64,000 nt of DNA from Gaiellasilicea sp963705515 (GCA_963705515.1 CAVPJV010000007.1:186001-250000), one strand, 5' to 3'; shown: positions 52,759 through 61,886, counted from the first letter of the stretch. Notes: generated from the letters alone by a model not told the origin. Numbers and translations: made by a program.

Positions 52759-54276
52759 TCAGTCCTCCGCTGAGTCGAGTGGGGTCACGTCGAAGAGATG
52801 CCACGACCAGCAGTCGAGCGCCACGTAGAGCCCGTCGCGGAGGTCGTCGCCGCTCCGCTCGTAGGCCTCGCCGCTCGCGGCGTCGTCGAGCAGCCAGGCC
52901 CGGCCGCGGAAGTCGTCCCACGGCAGCGAGACGTCGCCGGACGCAGGCGCGTCGCCGAGATTCACGACGACGAGCTTGCGGGACTCGCCTCCGCGCCAGC
53001 CCCAGACCGCGAGATTCCGCCAGGTCTCGTTTCCGTCCCAGCCGCGTCGCTCGCCGAGCTGCCACTCGCCGTCGCGGAAGACGCTGTCGCCGAGCGCACT
53101 CAGCAGCCGGTCGTAAAACGCATGCACGTCGAGATCGGTCTGCTCGTCGGGCCGGCGCGCGAGGAACACCGGCAGCTGGACCTTGCGGCCCTCGAGCTGC
53201 CCCTCGTGGACGAGCCGCGCCCCCGTCTGGCTCAGCGTCGCCACGGCGGCGGCGCGCGCCTGTGCGCGAGAGAACGTCGCCGCCGCGCGCGGCTCGTCGT
53301 GGTTCTCGACGAAGCGGACCAGCCGCCGTTGGTAGCCGAGGTCGGCGTGCAGGTGCCCCTGGACGGCCTCGGCGCCGTCGTGCACGAGACGGTCGTAGAG
53401 CCGCTTGTCGTAGCAGTAGTCGAAGCCCTGCTCCTGCAGCGCCCACTCGAGATCCCAGTACGCCTCGGCCAAGAACACGAAGTCCGGGTGAGCACGCTTC
53501 ACGGCCGGGATCACGGTCGGCCAGTAGTCGGCCTCCGGCCTGGGACCGGCGCGCTCGCCCCACGTGCGCTCGAAGGTGTCGTTCATCATCAGCATCGCCA
53601 TGTCGCAGCGCACGCCGTCGCACTGAGCGGCGATCGCGCTCAGCGTCTCGATCACGGCCGCGCGCAGCTCGGGCGAGAAGGCGTTCAGCTGCACGACGTC
53701 CGGCCAGGCGGGGAAGTACGGGTCGCGGCCGTTCGCGAGGACGCCGTCGCCGACGCGGACGAACGAGGCCGGATCGCGCGCGAGGTCCTCATCGCTCCCA
53801 CGCACGAAGTACTCGGGATGCTCGTGCGTCCAGGTGTGATCAGGCGCGACGTGATTCGGCACGAAGTCGAGGATCAAGCCCACGTTCCGCTCCGCGAGCG
53901 CTGCCCGCGCGGCCGCGAGCCCGGACGGCCCGCCCAAGTGCGCATCGACGGCGTAGCCGCGGATGCAGTACGGCGAGCCGACGACATCCTTCGTCTGGAC
54001 GTCCGGCAGGGCGCGCCGGAAGCTCTCCACCAGGCCGTCGTTCGCGAGCGCGATCGCGATCCCGGCCGGGCTGCGCTCCCAGACGCCCATCAGCCAGACG
54101 ACGTCGAAGCCGAGCGCGGCGATTGCATCCCACTCGCTCGCCGGCACGCTCGCAAGGTCGATCGCGGTGCCTTCGCGGCGGCTCAGCTCGTCGAGCCAGA
54201 CCCACGTGTTGATCTCGTAGATGAACGGGTGTTCGACCGTCGCCTGCTCCTCGCCCCCGGCTCCGTCAGCGGACAC
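52759..54276 (-). CDS. GH13 alpha-amylase family enzyme
   Basis: A 505-residue intracellular GH13 protein. The four conserved regions are present: DFVPNH (137-142), GVRCDMAM (nucleophile D225), LAEAYWD (acid/base E271) and VENHDE (323-328). The C-terminal beta domain (about 430-505) is standard. There is no signal peptide. The 52-base gap before it follows the ABC ATPase stop. It may be a disaccharide-cleaving or transglycosylating member, since region II differs from the textbook GFRxDxxK form. Confidence 0.9.
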   Translation of the reverse strand: MSADGAGGEEQATVEHPFIYEINTWVWLDELSRREGTAIDLASVPASEWDAIAALGFDVVWLMGVWERSPAGIAIALANDGLVESFRRALPDVQTKDVVGSPYCIRGYAVDAHLGGPSGLAAARAALAERNVGLILDFVPNHVAPDHTWTHEHPEYFVRGSDEDLARDPASFVRVGDGVLANGRDPYFPAWPDVVQLNAFSPELRAAVIETLSAIAAQCDGVRCDMAMLMMNDTFERTWGERAGPRPEADYWPTVIPAVKRAHPDFVFLAEAYWDLEWALQEQGFDYCYDKRLYDRLVHDGAEAVQGHLHADLGYQRRLVRFVENHDEPRAAATFSRAQARAAAVATLSQTGARLVHEGQLEGRKVQLPVFLARRPDEQTDLDVHAFYDRLLSALGDSVFRDGEWQLGERRGWDGNETWRNLAVWGWRGGESRKLVVVNLGDAPASGDVSLPWDDFRGRAWLLDDAASGEAYERSGDDLRDGLYVALDCWSWHLFDVTPLDSAED

Positions 54277-54328
54277 CGTGCAGTGAGCATCGCACGGCGG
54301 AGGGCGTCACGGTCGAGCTTCAGCGATT

Positions 54329-55483
54329 TCAGATCTGCTGCTCTGTCTCCTCGTCGAAGAAGTGCAGCCGGTCGACGTTGACGGCGAGCCGCAGCCGCCG
54401 GCCCGCCCTGGCGGAGGACTGTGGGCTCAGACGGGCAGTCAGGGTCGTGCTCGCGGTCTGCTCCAGATCACCGGTCGGGTCTGGCGTCGAGCTGTCGCCG
54501 GGGAGTGGGAAGTGTGCGATCAGCTCGGCGCCCAGGGGCTCGGCCAGGGCGACGTCCACGTCGAGGCAGGCGCCGTTCGAGTCCGGAAGCAGCGCCGCGT
54601 CCGCCAGGTCCTCGGGACGGATCCCGACGATCACCGTGCTGCCGAGATGCTCACGGAGGCGCGGACGCCGCTGAAGCAACGACGGCGTCAAGGAGATCGT
54701 CGTCCCACACAGCTCTATGCAGGGGGTGGCCCCGCCGGGATCGAGCTTGCAGCGAATGAGGTTCATCGCCGGGGAGCCGATGAAGCCGGCGACGAACAGG
54801 TTCTCGGGGCTGTCGTAGAGCCGCTGGGGCACGTCGCACTGCTCGAGGCGCCCGTCGCGCATGACCGCGACGCGGTCGCCCATCGTCATCGCCTCGGTCT
54901 GGTCGTGCGTGACGTAGAGCGTCGTCGTGCGCACGCGCTGGTGCAGGAGCGAGACATACGCGCGCATCTCCACTCGCAGCTTCGCGTCGAGGTTCGAGAG
55001 GGGCTCGTCCATCAGCAGCGCGTCCGGCTCGCGGACAATCGCGCGGCCCATCGCAACACGCTGGCGCTGGCCGCCGGAGAGCTGGCCGGGCTTCTTCTTC
55101 AGCAGGTCGCCGAGCCCGAGCATCTCCGCCGCCGGCAGCACCCGCTCGCGGATCTCACGCTTCTTCAGCTTGTGCAGCCGCAGCCCGAAGCCCATGTTGT
55201 CGTAGACCGACATGTGCGGGTACAGCGCGTAGTTCTGAAACACCATCGCGATGTTCCGGTCCTGCGGGTCGACGTCGTTGACGGATTCGCCGCCGATCCG
55301 GACCTCGCCCTCGGTCGGCGCCTCGAGGCCTGCGGTCATCCGCAGCACGGTCGTCTTGCCAGAGCCGGAGGGGCCGACGAGGACGACGAACTCGCCGTCC
55401 CCGATCTCGAGGTTGAAGTCCTCGACGGCGACGGTGCCGTCGTCGAACACCTTCTGCAACGCGTGGAACTCGATGTTCGCCAT
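54329..55483 (-). CDS. Sugar ABC transporter ATP-binding protein (MsmK/UgpC type)
   Basis: A 384-residue ATPase with Walker A (GPSGSGKTTVLRM), signature LSGGQRQRVAMGRA, Walker B (LLMDEPLSNLDA), and a C-terminal TOBE domain (from about 240). It energises the permease pair encoded upstream. In many actinobacteria one such ATPase serves several importers from elsewhere in the genome; here it is in the operon. Its ATG abuts the GH1 stop with no gap. Confidence 0.95.
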   Translation of the reverse strand: MANIEFHALQKVFDDGTVAVEDFNLEIGDGEFVVLVGPSGSGKTTVLRMTAGLEAPTEGEVRIGGESVNDVDPQDRNIAMVFQNYALYPHMSVYDNMGFGLRLHKLKKREIRERVLPAAEMLGLGDLLKKKPGQLSGGQRQRVAMGRAIVREPDALLMDEPLSNLDAKLRVEMRAYVSLLHQRVRTTTLYVTHDQTEAMTMGDRVAVMRDGRLEQCDVPQRLYDSPENLFVAGFIGSPAMNLIRCKLDPGGATPCIELCGTTISLTPSLLQRRPRLREHLGSTVIVGIRPEDLADAALLPDSNGACLDVDVALAEPLGAELIAHFPLPGDSSTPDPTGDLEQTASTTLTARLSPQSSARAGRRLRLAVNVDRLHFFDEETEQQI

Positions 55484-56827
55484 TCAGTCGACCTCCCCGG
55501 TGGCGGCGGCGATCCGGTCGCGATACCAGAGTGCGCTCCGCTTCGGAATCCGCCGCTGTGTCTCGAAGTCGACGTAGACGATGCCGAAGCGCTGCGAGTA
55601 CCCGTGCTCCCACTCGAAGTTGTCGAGCAGCGACCAGACGAAGTAGCCGCGCACGTCGACGCCTGCGGCGATCGCCTGCTCGACGGCCGCGAGATGCTCC
55701 TCGATGTAGGCGAGACGGCTGGGATCCTCGACCACGTCGCCCCCGTTCCTGCGGTCGACGAAGGCGGCGCCGTTCTCGGTGATCAGGAGGGGCACGTCAC
55801 CGTAGTCGCGCTTCAGGCCGACGAGCAGCTCCGTCAACGCCTCAGGGACGACGGGCCACCCCATCGCGGTCTTGTCTGCCTCCTGCGGCACCTCGACGAG
55901 CCCGAGCACGGAGCCGTCGTCGGACGCGGTGACGAGGTTCGGGCGGTAGAAGTTGACGCCGAGGTAGTCGATCGGCTGGGCGATCGTCTCCAGGTCACCG
56001 GGGCGAATCGCGTCGAGCGGTCCGAACCGCTCCTCGTAGAGCTCGAGGATGTCCGGCGGGTACGCGCCGCGGAAGATCGGGTCGAGGAACCAGCCGTTGT
56101 GGTAGCCCTCGAGCCGCCGCGCCGCCGCGCGGTCCTCGTCGCCGTCGGTGAACGGCCGCGCCACGGTCAGGTCGAGCGTGATCCCGATCCGGCCCGCTCG
56201 CCCCGTGTCCCGGAAGGCGCGCACGACGGTCCCGTGGGACAGAAGCGCGTGGTGCGCCGCCCGGATGGCACGCGGCCAGTCGGTTGCGCCGGGAGCCTTC
56301 GTCCCGAATGCGTAGCCGAGGAAAGAGGTCACCCACGGCTCGTTGTGCGTCGTCCAGTCCTCGACCAGGTCTCCGAGGCTGTCGAAGACGAGCTCGGCAT
56401 ACTCCGCGAAGCGGTCGACCGTGTCGCGCGACGCCCAGCCGCCGCCGTCCTCGAGCGCCTGCGGCAGGTCCCAGTGGTAGAGCGTCACGAGCGGCGCGAT
56501 CCCGCGCTCGCGAAGCCCTTCGACCAGGCGGCGGTAGAAGTCGAGCCCACGCTGGTTCGCCGGTCCACGGCCGTCCGGCTGAATCCGGGGCCAGGCGATC
56601 GAGAAGCGGTAGGCGCGCAGGCCGAGCGAGGACATCAGGTCGAGGTCCTCGCGCCAGCGGTAGTAGTGCTCGCAGGCCGGGTCGCCGGTGTCGCCGTTGT
56701 GCACCTTGCCCGGCGTGCCTGCGAAGCGGTCCCAGATCGACTCGCCGCGGCCGTCGGCCTTGGTCGCGCCCTCGATCTGGAACGCCGCTGTCGCCGCACC
56801 CCAGACGAAATCCTTGGGGAAGGTCAT
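55484..56827 (-). CDS. GH1 beta-glucosidase
   Basis: A 447-residue GH1 enzyme. The acid/base glutamate is E163 in THNEPWV and the nucleophile E351 in LITENGAAF; FPKDFVWGAATAAFQIEG at the start and the GYFVWSLLDNFEWEHGY end are diagnostic. It cleaves beta-glucosides imported by the same operon. The ATG overlaps the permease stop as ATGA. No signal peptide. Confidence 0.96.
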   Translation of the reverse strand: MTFPKDFVWGAATAAFQIEGATKADGRGESIWDRFAGTPGKVHNGDTGDPACEHYYRWREDLDLMSSLGLRAYRFSIAWPRIQPDGRGPANQRGLDFYRRLVEGLRERGIAPLVTLYHWDLPQALEDGGGWASRDTVDRFAEYAELVFDSLGDLVEDWTTHNEPWVTSFLGYAFGTKAPGATDWPRAIRAAHHALLSHGTVVRAFRDTGRAGRIGITLDLTVARPFTDGDEDRAAARRLEGYHNGWFLDPIFRGAYPPDILELYEERFGPLDAIRPGDLETIAQPIDYLGVNFYRPNLVTASDDGSVLGLVEVPQEADKTAMGWPVVPEALTELLVGLKRDYGDVPLLITENGAAFVDRRNGGDVVEDPSRLAYIEEHLAAVEQAIAAGVDVRGYFVWSLLDNFEWEHGYSQRFGIVYVDFETQRRIPKRSALWYRDRIAAATGEVD

Positions 56828-57720
56828 CCTTTCACCGCTCCTTTCATGATCCCGCCCACGATCTGCTTGCCGAGCACGAGAAAGACGATAAGCAGGGGCA
56901 GGATCGAGACGAACGTGCCGGTGAGGATGAGCGCGTAGTCCGGCACGTACGCGGCTCCCGCGAGTGTCGAAACGGCGACCTGCACGGTCGGGTTGTGTGG
57001 AGTGAGCACGATTAGCGGCCAGAAGAAGTCGTTCCAAGTGTTCATGAAGGTGAGGAGGCCGAGCACGGCCGCGATCGGGCGCACGGCCGGCAGGACGACG
57101 TGCCAGAAGACGCGCAGGGTGTGGCACCCGTCGACGCGCGCCGCGTCGATCAGCTCGTTCGGAACGGCGCCGGAGATGTATTGGCGCATCAGGAAGACAC
57201 CGAAGGCGGTGACGAGGAACGGCGCGATCACCGCCTGCAGGTGGTTGAGCCAGCCAAATTTGTTCATCTCGATGTAGAGCGGGATCACGCCGAGCTGAAC
57301 CGGCACGATCAGCGTCGCGATCACGACGACGAAGAGCAGCTTGCTACCGCGGAAGCTGAGCTTCGCGAAGGCGAAGCCGGCAAGCGCGCTGAAGAAGACG
57401 ACGGAGGCGGTGACGACGCTCGCAACGATCGCGGAGTTGATCAGCGCCTTCGCGAAGTCGACGTTGACGATCCCCGCGTTGAAGAGCCGGTCGACGTTTT
57501 CTCGGAAGTTGCCTCCCGGTGTCAGCACCGGCGGGTATGCGCCGAGCGCCGAGTTGTCGTGTGAGGCGACGACGAACGACCAGTAGAGCGGAAAGAGCGA
57601 GAACGCCATGAGCAGGAGCAGGAAGACGTACGTCCACACGCCGCCGCGGCGGTAGTCGCGGCGCCGCCTGGCGCGGCGCGTCGCCGCTCGCGCTCGGGTC
57701 CGGTACGGGATCGCGGTCAT
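56824..57720 (-). CDS. Sugar ABC transporter permease (MalG/CUT1 type)
   Basis: A 298-residue inner-membrane permease with six helices and the EAA loop NELIDAARVDGCHTLRVFWHVVLPAVRP, which contacts the ATPase. A basic N-terminus (residues 1-30) precedes the first helix. Start ATG overlaps the previous permease's stop (ATGA). Companion of the following gene. Confidence 0.95.
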   Translation of the reverse strand: MTAIPYRTRARAATRRARRRRDYRRGGVWTYVFLLLLMAFSLFPLYWSFVVASHDNSALGAYPPVLTPGGNFRENVDRLFNAGIVNVDFAKALINSAIVASVVTASVVFFSALAGFAFAKLSFRGSKLLFVVVIATLIVPVQLGVIPLYIEMNKFGWLNHLQAVIAPFLVTAFGVFLMRQYISGAVPNELIDAARVDGCHTLRVFWHVVLPAVRPIAAVLGLLTFMNTWNDFFWPLIVLTPHNPTVQVAVSTLAGAAYVPDYALILTGTFVSILPLLIVFLVLGKQIVGGIMKGAVKG

Positions 57721-58685
57721 GAGTCGGCCGACCTGATCCTGCGGATGAGCAGGTAGTTGACGAACGAGATGACAGCGATCAGGAGGAAGAGGCACCACGC
57801 GATGGCGGCCGCGTAGCCGAAGTCGAACTGCGTTCCTCCGAACGCCTTCTCGTAGAGGTACATCGCTACCGTCTGGTACTGGCGGCCGGAACCGCCTGTA
57901 CTGCCGCTCTTGACCGGCTGGAAGAGGAACGGCTCCGTAAAGAGCTGGAGCCCGCCGATCGTCGAGATGATCACCGTGAAGATGATCGTCGGCCGGATCA
58001 TCGGCACCGTCACGTGGATGAATTGCCGCCAGGTGCGGGCGCCGTCGACCGCGGACGCCTCGTACAGCTCGTCCGGGATCGACTGCATCGCGGCGAGGTA
58101 GAGGAGCGCGTTGTAGCCGACCCAGCGCCAGGTGACCATCGTCGAAAGCGCGACCCACGAGGAGATGCGGCCCGCCTCCCAGTTGACGTTCTCGATCCCG
58201 ACCTGGTTCAGGAGGTAGTTGACGAGCCCGTAGCGGTAGCCGAAGAGCTGGGTGAAGATCAGCGCCACCGCTACGAGCGACGTCACCTGGGGGAGGAGGA
58301 TGCCCATGCGGAAGAACGTCCGCACGCGCAGGCTGCGGTTGAGCACGTGCGCGATCACGAGCGCGAGCACGAGCTGCGGGATCGTCGAGAGCACCCAGAT
58401 CCCCAGCGTGTTCACGACCGCGTTCCAGAAGTACGAGTCGTGCATGAGCTCCGAGTAGTTCTGGAGCCCGATGAAGCTCCACGTCGGGTCGAGCAGGTTT
58501 CGGTCGGTGAGCGAGACCCACGCCGTGTACAGCAGCGGGAAGATCCCGAAGATCGCGAAGAGGATGAAGAACGGCGCGATATAGAGGTAGGGCGAGACCT
58601 TCGCGTCGACGCGCCGCAGCCGCCGGCGCGTCGCGCTCCGGCGCCGTGCCACCTGGGTCGGTGCGGCTGCAGCTCGGTCGCTCAT
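57717..58685 (-). CDS. Sugar ABC transporter permease (MalF/CUT1 type)
   Basis: A 322-residue permease. An Arg-rich N-terminus, six helices, and the EAA loop DELYEASAVDGARTWRQFIHVTVPMIRP. It pairs with the MalG-type subunit. The gap to the binding-protein gene upstream is 76 bases and includes a small GC-rich dyad (GCCGGGCC). Confidence 0.95.
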   Translation of the reverse strand: MSDRAAAAPTQVARRRSATRRRLRRVDAKVSPYLYIAPFFILFAIFGIFPLLYTAWVSLTDRNLLDPTWSFIGLQNYSELMHDSYFWNAVVNTLGIWVLSTIPQLVLALVIAHVLNRSLRVRTFFRMGILLPQVTSLVAVALIFTQLFGYRYGLVNYLLNQVGIENVNWEAGRISSWVALSTMVTWRWVGYNALLYLAAMQSIPDELYEASAVDGARTWRQFIHVTVPMIRPTIIFTVIISTIGGLQLFTEPFLFQPVKSGSTGGSGRQYQTVAMYLYEKAFGGTQFDFGYAAAIAWCLFLLIAVISFVNYLLIRRIRSADS

Positions 58686-58761
58686 CTCGCTCCCATCATC
58701 CTCCTGCGCGAGGGGGCGTGCCGGGCCGGGAGAGGGTGTCGGCCCGGCACGCCCTGCGCTC

Positions 58762-60054
58762 CTAGGACAGCGCCTTGACGTCCTTGAGGAACTGCGACCA
58801 GGACTGCGCCGGCGTCTGCTTCTTCTGCTCGACGCGCTGAATCGCGTTCGAGGAGGCCGTCTGGATCGCGCCCTGCTGCGGCCCGATCACCTGCGGCTTC
58901 AGCCTGAGCGCCGACGTGGCGAAGATCTGCCCGACCGGCGCGTTGTTGAAGAACGGGTTCTTGAAGCCAGAGACCGCCTTGCTCTTCAGCAGTGCGGGCT
59001 GGCTTGGCAGGTTGCCCGTCTGCTTGAAGATGGCCGCCTCGGACGACGGCGAGGTCAGGAACTTGACCAGGTCAGCTGCCTGCTCCGCATTCTTCGACTG
59101 AGCCGGCACGGCCAGATAGGAGCCGCCCCAGTTACCGCCGGTTCCCGGCGTCAGGGCGATGTCCCACTTGCCCTTCGTCGCCGGGGCCTGCCCCTGGATA
59201 TAGCCCATCATCCAGGCCGGGCAGGTGACGGTCGCGAAGCTGCCCTTCTTGTAGCCCGTGTTCCAGTCGTTGCTGAAGGCCGCAAAACCGGCGGACTCGC
59301 CGGCCGCGATCCCCGCCATGGTGAGATTCCACGCGGCCTTGACCTTCGGGTTCGACGCGACGATGACCTTGCCGTTCTTGTCGTAGTAGGCCGGGTTGAC
59401 CTGACCGATCATCGCGTTGTAGACGTTGCTGCCGGAGTCGAAGAACGTGACGCCCTTCGGCGCGTTCTTCTGGAAGCGCTTTCCGGCCTGGATGAACGCC
59501 TGCCAGGTCGGCCAGAGCTTCGAGACAGCCGTCCGATTGGTCGGCAGGCCCGCCTTCTGGAACAGATCGCGGCGGTAGCAGATCGCCAGGCTGCCGACGT
59601 CCGTGCCGAGTCCGACGATCTCACCCTTGCTCCCGAGCGCCTGCTGCCACTTCCAGGGCAGCCAGCGGTCCTTGAGCAATGCCGCTCCGTACTGGCGCAG
59701 GTTCACGAATCCCTGCGGCTGAGCCTTGAACTGCGCGATGAAGCCGACCTCGATCGCCTCGATGTCGGCGGCGCCGGCGTTCGTGGCGACGCTCTTCGCG
59801 AGGTTCGAGTGGTGGACCGCGTAGTCCTGAATCGATTCCTTGATCGTGACGCCGGGATGCGACGCCTCGTACCGCTTGTAGAGATCGTGGTAGCCGAAGT
59901 CGCCGAAGAGGCTGATCGTCAGCGTCACGGGCTCAGCCTTGCTCTTGCCTGCGGCGGTCGTCGCGGCGTACCCCGTGCCCACGACGGTCGCTACGATCAG
60001 CGCCACGGCGAGGATGCGCCCGCGCTGCCTTCTTTCTGTCTTCTTGCCCATCAT
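58762..60054 (-). CDS. Extracellular sugar-binding protein of the ABC importer
   Basis: A 430-residue family 1 solute-binding protein. An N-terminal Sec signal (about 1-32, RGRILAVALIVATVVGTGYAATTAAG) lacks the lipobox cysteine that normally anchors Gram-positive binding proteins, so it is either released or anchored in another way. The fold motifs LTISLFGDFGYHDLYKRYEASHPG and LVKFLTSPSSEAAIFKQTGNLPS are typical. It delivers the operon's sugar to the permeases. Confidence 0.93.
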   Translation of the reverse strand: MMGKKTERRQRGRILAVALIVATVVGTGYAATTAAGKSKAEPVTLTISLFGDFGYHDLYKRYEASHPGVTIKESIQDYAVHHSNLAKSVATNAGAADIEAIEVGFIAQFKAQPQGFVNLRQYGAALLKDRWLPWKWQQALGSKGEIVGLGTDVGSLAICYRRDLFQKAGLPTNRTAVSKLWPTWQAFIQAGKRFQKNAPKGVTFFDSGSNVYNAMIGQVNPAYYDKNGKVIVASNPKVKAAWNLTMAGIAAGESAGFAAFSNDWNTGYKKGSFATVTCPAWMMGYIQGQAPATKGKWDIALTPGTGGNWGGSYLAVPAQSKNAEQAADLVKFLTSPSSEAAIFKQTGNLPSQPALLKSKAVSGFKNPFFNNAPVGQIFATSALRLKPQVIGPQQGAIQTASSNAIQRVEQKKQTPAQSWSQFLKDVKALS

Positions 60055-60111
60055 CCGTTTCCTCTCTTGTCGTTCTGCGAGGGAAAAGCCGTTTGGAGGT
60101 ACATCGACCCT

Positions 60112-61161
60112 TCAGTTCGCGCTGACGGCCACCCCCTTCTTGCTGCCGCACGACTCTCGAAGAACGAGCTCGACCGGGAGCACGGAGACGTGCGGCGCCG
60201 TCTCCGTGTCGTCGATCAGCTGGACCAGCGATCTCGCCGCAGCGGCGCCGAGAGCCTGCTTGTCCTGGCGGATCGTGGTCAGCGCGGGGCTGACGAGCTC
60301 TGCGAGCTGGATGTCGTCGAAACCGACGACGGCGATGTCGTCCGGGCAGCGGAGCCCGGCGTCCTCGATCGCCCGGATTGCGCCGACCGCCATCATGTCC
60401 GCCGCTGCGAAGACCGCGGTGGGGGGCTCCGGGAGGGCGAGCAGCGCGCGCATCGCGGCCTCACCGCTCTCCATGTAGAAGTCGCCCGCCGCCTCGTAGC
60501 CAGGCTGGGGGGTCAGCCCGAGCTCCTGGAGCTCCGCTCGGTACCCGAGCAGGCGGTCGGCGGCGGGCTTCGTGTGCGCGAGACCGGCGATCGTCGCGAT
60601 GCGCGTGTGGCCGAGGCCGTGCAGGTGCCGGACCGCGAGCCGGGCGCCGCCGAGGTTGTCGGAGGCGACGTAGCTCGCCCGCTCGCCGGCGAGGGCGAGG
60701 TCGACCGCGACGACGGGTGTGCCGGAGGCGATCAGCTTCTGCAGCTCCGGCTCCTCGGCATCGTCGACTGCGAGCACGACCACTCCGTCGACACCGTGGT
60801 GGCGTGCGCGTCGCGCGTAGGCATGCGGGCCATGCCCGGAGCCCGGCTGCTCGTGCGCGAAAAGGAGGACGTCGTAGCCGTCGGCGCCGAGTGAGTGCTT
60901 CAGGCCGACGAGGACCTCGAGGAAGAACGGGTGCTGGAGATCCGGATTCGACTCGCCGGTGAAGAGGATCACGCCGATCAGCTGCGACCTGCGCTTGACC
61001 AGCGTCCTCGCCGCCGCGTTCGGGGTGTAGTCGAGCTTCCGTGCCCACGCGAGCACCCGCAGGCGTGTCTCGGCGCTCACGTCCGAGTAGCCGTTGAACA
61101 CGCGCGACACCGTCGCAACCGACACTCCGCTTCGCGCCGCGACTTCCCGAATCGTGGAAAT
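60112..61161 (-). CDS. LacI family transcriptional regulator starting at ATT
   Basis: Sugar-responsive repressor: helix-turn-helix STIREVAARSGVSVATVSRVFNG followed by a periplasmic-binding-like effector domain, about 349 residues. A start at GTG 61125 would remove the first recognition helix. In frame upstream no ATG, GTG or TTG exists before a TAG at 61203; ATT at 61161 is six bases after GGAGG and gives the complete DNA-binding domain. A near-palindromic operator and a promoter lie directly upstream, so autoregulation is likely. It heads the sugar operon and is 57 bases from the binding-protein gene. Confidence 0.92.
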   Translation of the reverse strand: MSTIREVAARSGVSVATVSRVFNGYSDVSAETRLRVLAWARKLDYTPNAAARTLVKRRSQLIGVILFTGESNPDLQHPFFLEVLVGLKHSLGADGYDVLLFAHEQPGSGHGPHAYARRARHHGVDGVVVLAVDDAEEPELQKLIASGTPVVAVDLALAGERASYVASDNLGGARLAVRHLHGLGHTRIATIAGLAHTKPAADRLLGYRAELQELGLTPQPGYEAAGDFYMESGEAAMRALLALPEPPTAVFAAADMMAVGAIRAIEDAGLRCPDDIAVVGFDDIQLAELVSPALTTIRQDKQALGAAAARSLVQLIDDTETAPHVSVLPVELVLRESCGSKKGVAVSAN

Positions 61162-61180
61162 TCTCCGCCTCCAGGTGGTT

Positions 61181-61196
61181 CCGAAAACGTTTCCGG
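61181..61196. promoter_or_regulatory. LacI-type operator
   Basis: CCGAAAACGTTTCCGG is a near-perfect palindrome (one mismatched pair) centred on CG, the usual form for LacI/PurR/CcpA-type regulators. It lies immediately downstream of the -10 of the lacI promoter, where bound repressor would block transcription. A weaker related dyad (GCGAAATCGTTTTGG, about 61247-61261) lies upstream of the promoter. Confidence 0.75.
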
Positions 61197-61197
61197 A

Positions 61198-61227
61198 ACT
61201 CTAGGCATACCGGCGCGAGAAAGTCAA
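61198..61227 (-). promoter_or_regulatory. lacI promoter
   Basis: On the minus strand TTGACT (61227-61222) and TAGAGT (61203-61198) are spaced by 18 bases, a good match to a housekeeping -35/-10 pair. The operator follows directly. There is no clear second promoter in the 57-base lacI to binding-protein gap. Confidence 0.65.
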
Positions 61228-61380
61228 TAGCCAAACCAGAATTTTTGCGAAATCGTTTTGGGAGATCGTGCCCGAGGCAGGCAAGACTGGCTTGTTCATC
61301 GGCCCCTACGAGCATGACGGTCTCGACCCGGCATTCAAGCGCCCGACGCACCAAATGCTCCATATGGGTCGGATTGAGTG

Positions 61381-61584
61381 CTAGGCGGGTTCGACCATGC
61401 AGAGCATGTCGACCACGCGTGCGATGTTGCCGAGCTCGTCGAGGTCGATCAGGTTGACCACGCGCCAGATCGACCCGTCCGCGAGCGCGAGCACATCGCC
61501 TCGCTCGACCGGTGCCGGCGCATGCGCGATCCCGAGATCGCTGCCGTCGGTGCCTTGCACTCTGAGCTTGATGCCCACCTTCAC
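61381..61584 (-). CDS. Small hypothetical protein
   Basis: A 67-residue acidic protein (MKVGIKLRVQGTDGSDLGIAHAPAPVERGDVLALADGSIWRVVNLIDLDELGNIARVVDML). The predicted beta-strands and absence of membrane segments suggest a small soluble domain. No family recognised. The 219 bases between it and lacI hold only the lacI promoter and operator. Confidence 0.5.
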   Translation of the reverse strand: MKVGIKLRVQGTDGSDLGIAHAPAPVERGDVLALADGSIWRVVNLIDLDELGNIARVVDMLCMVEPA

Positions 61585-61757
61585 GCGGCCAGCATGCCCT
61601 CTACATCAGCCGAACGAACTGACCCGATCGTGTCCTATCTGGCCGAAACCGCGAGCACTACTTTTGTCTGAGCAGCGTCGAATGAGCGCCCGTGCAGGCG
61701 CTCCGAGCGTTCGCCCAACGACCCTCAAGATGAAAGGCTTCTGATGCAGGTGATCGA

Positions 61758-61886
61758 GTGAGTCTGAGCTCCGACTGGCTCGACTTCCTGCTGGCGACCG
61801 GGGTGACGGCGGTCGGCCTCTTCATCGTGGCCGGAGTTGTGCTCTGGCTCACGGCCAGGGCTCGTAAGCGCCGCTCCGCCGCGTAG
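61758..61886 (+). CDS. Small single-pass membrane protein
   Basis: A 42-residue product: SSDWLDFLLATGVTAVGLFIVAGVVLWLTARARKRRSAA with one strong membrane helix (about 9-31) and a basic C-terminal end. GTG start with AGGTGA upstream; stop TAG at 61886. No family recognised. The 170 bases before it (61588-61757) show nothing else. Confidence 0.55.
   Translation: MSLSSDWLDFLLATGVTAVGLFIVAGVVLWLTARARKRRSAA

Noticed and set aside
50072..53623. Continuous 1183-codon glycosidase starting at 53623
   Set aside because: The first 289 codons are off-frame to the GH13 gene; the conserved GH63-like protein begins at ATG 52756.
60055..60111. Second LacI operator before the binding-protein gene
   Set aside because: GAAAAGCCGTTT has the right flavour, but the halves do not pair around a CG centre.
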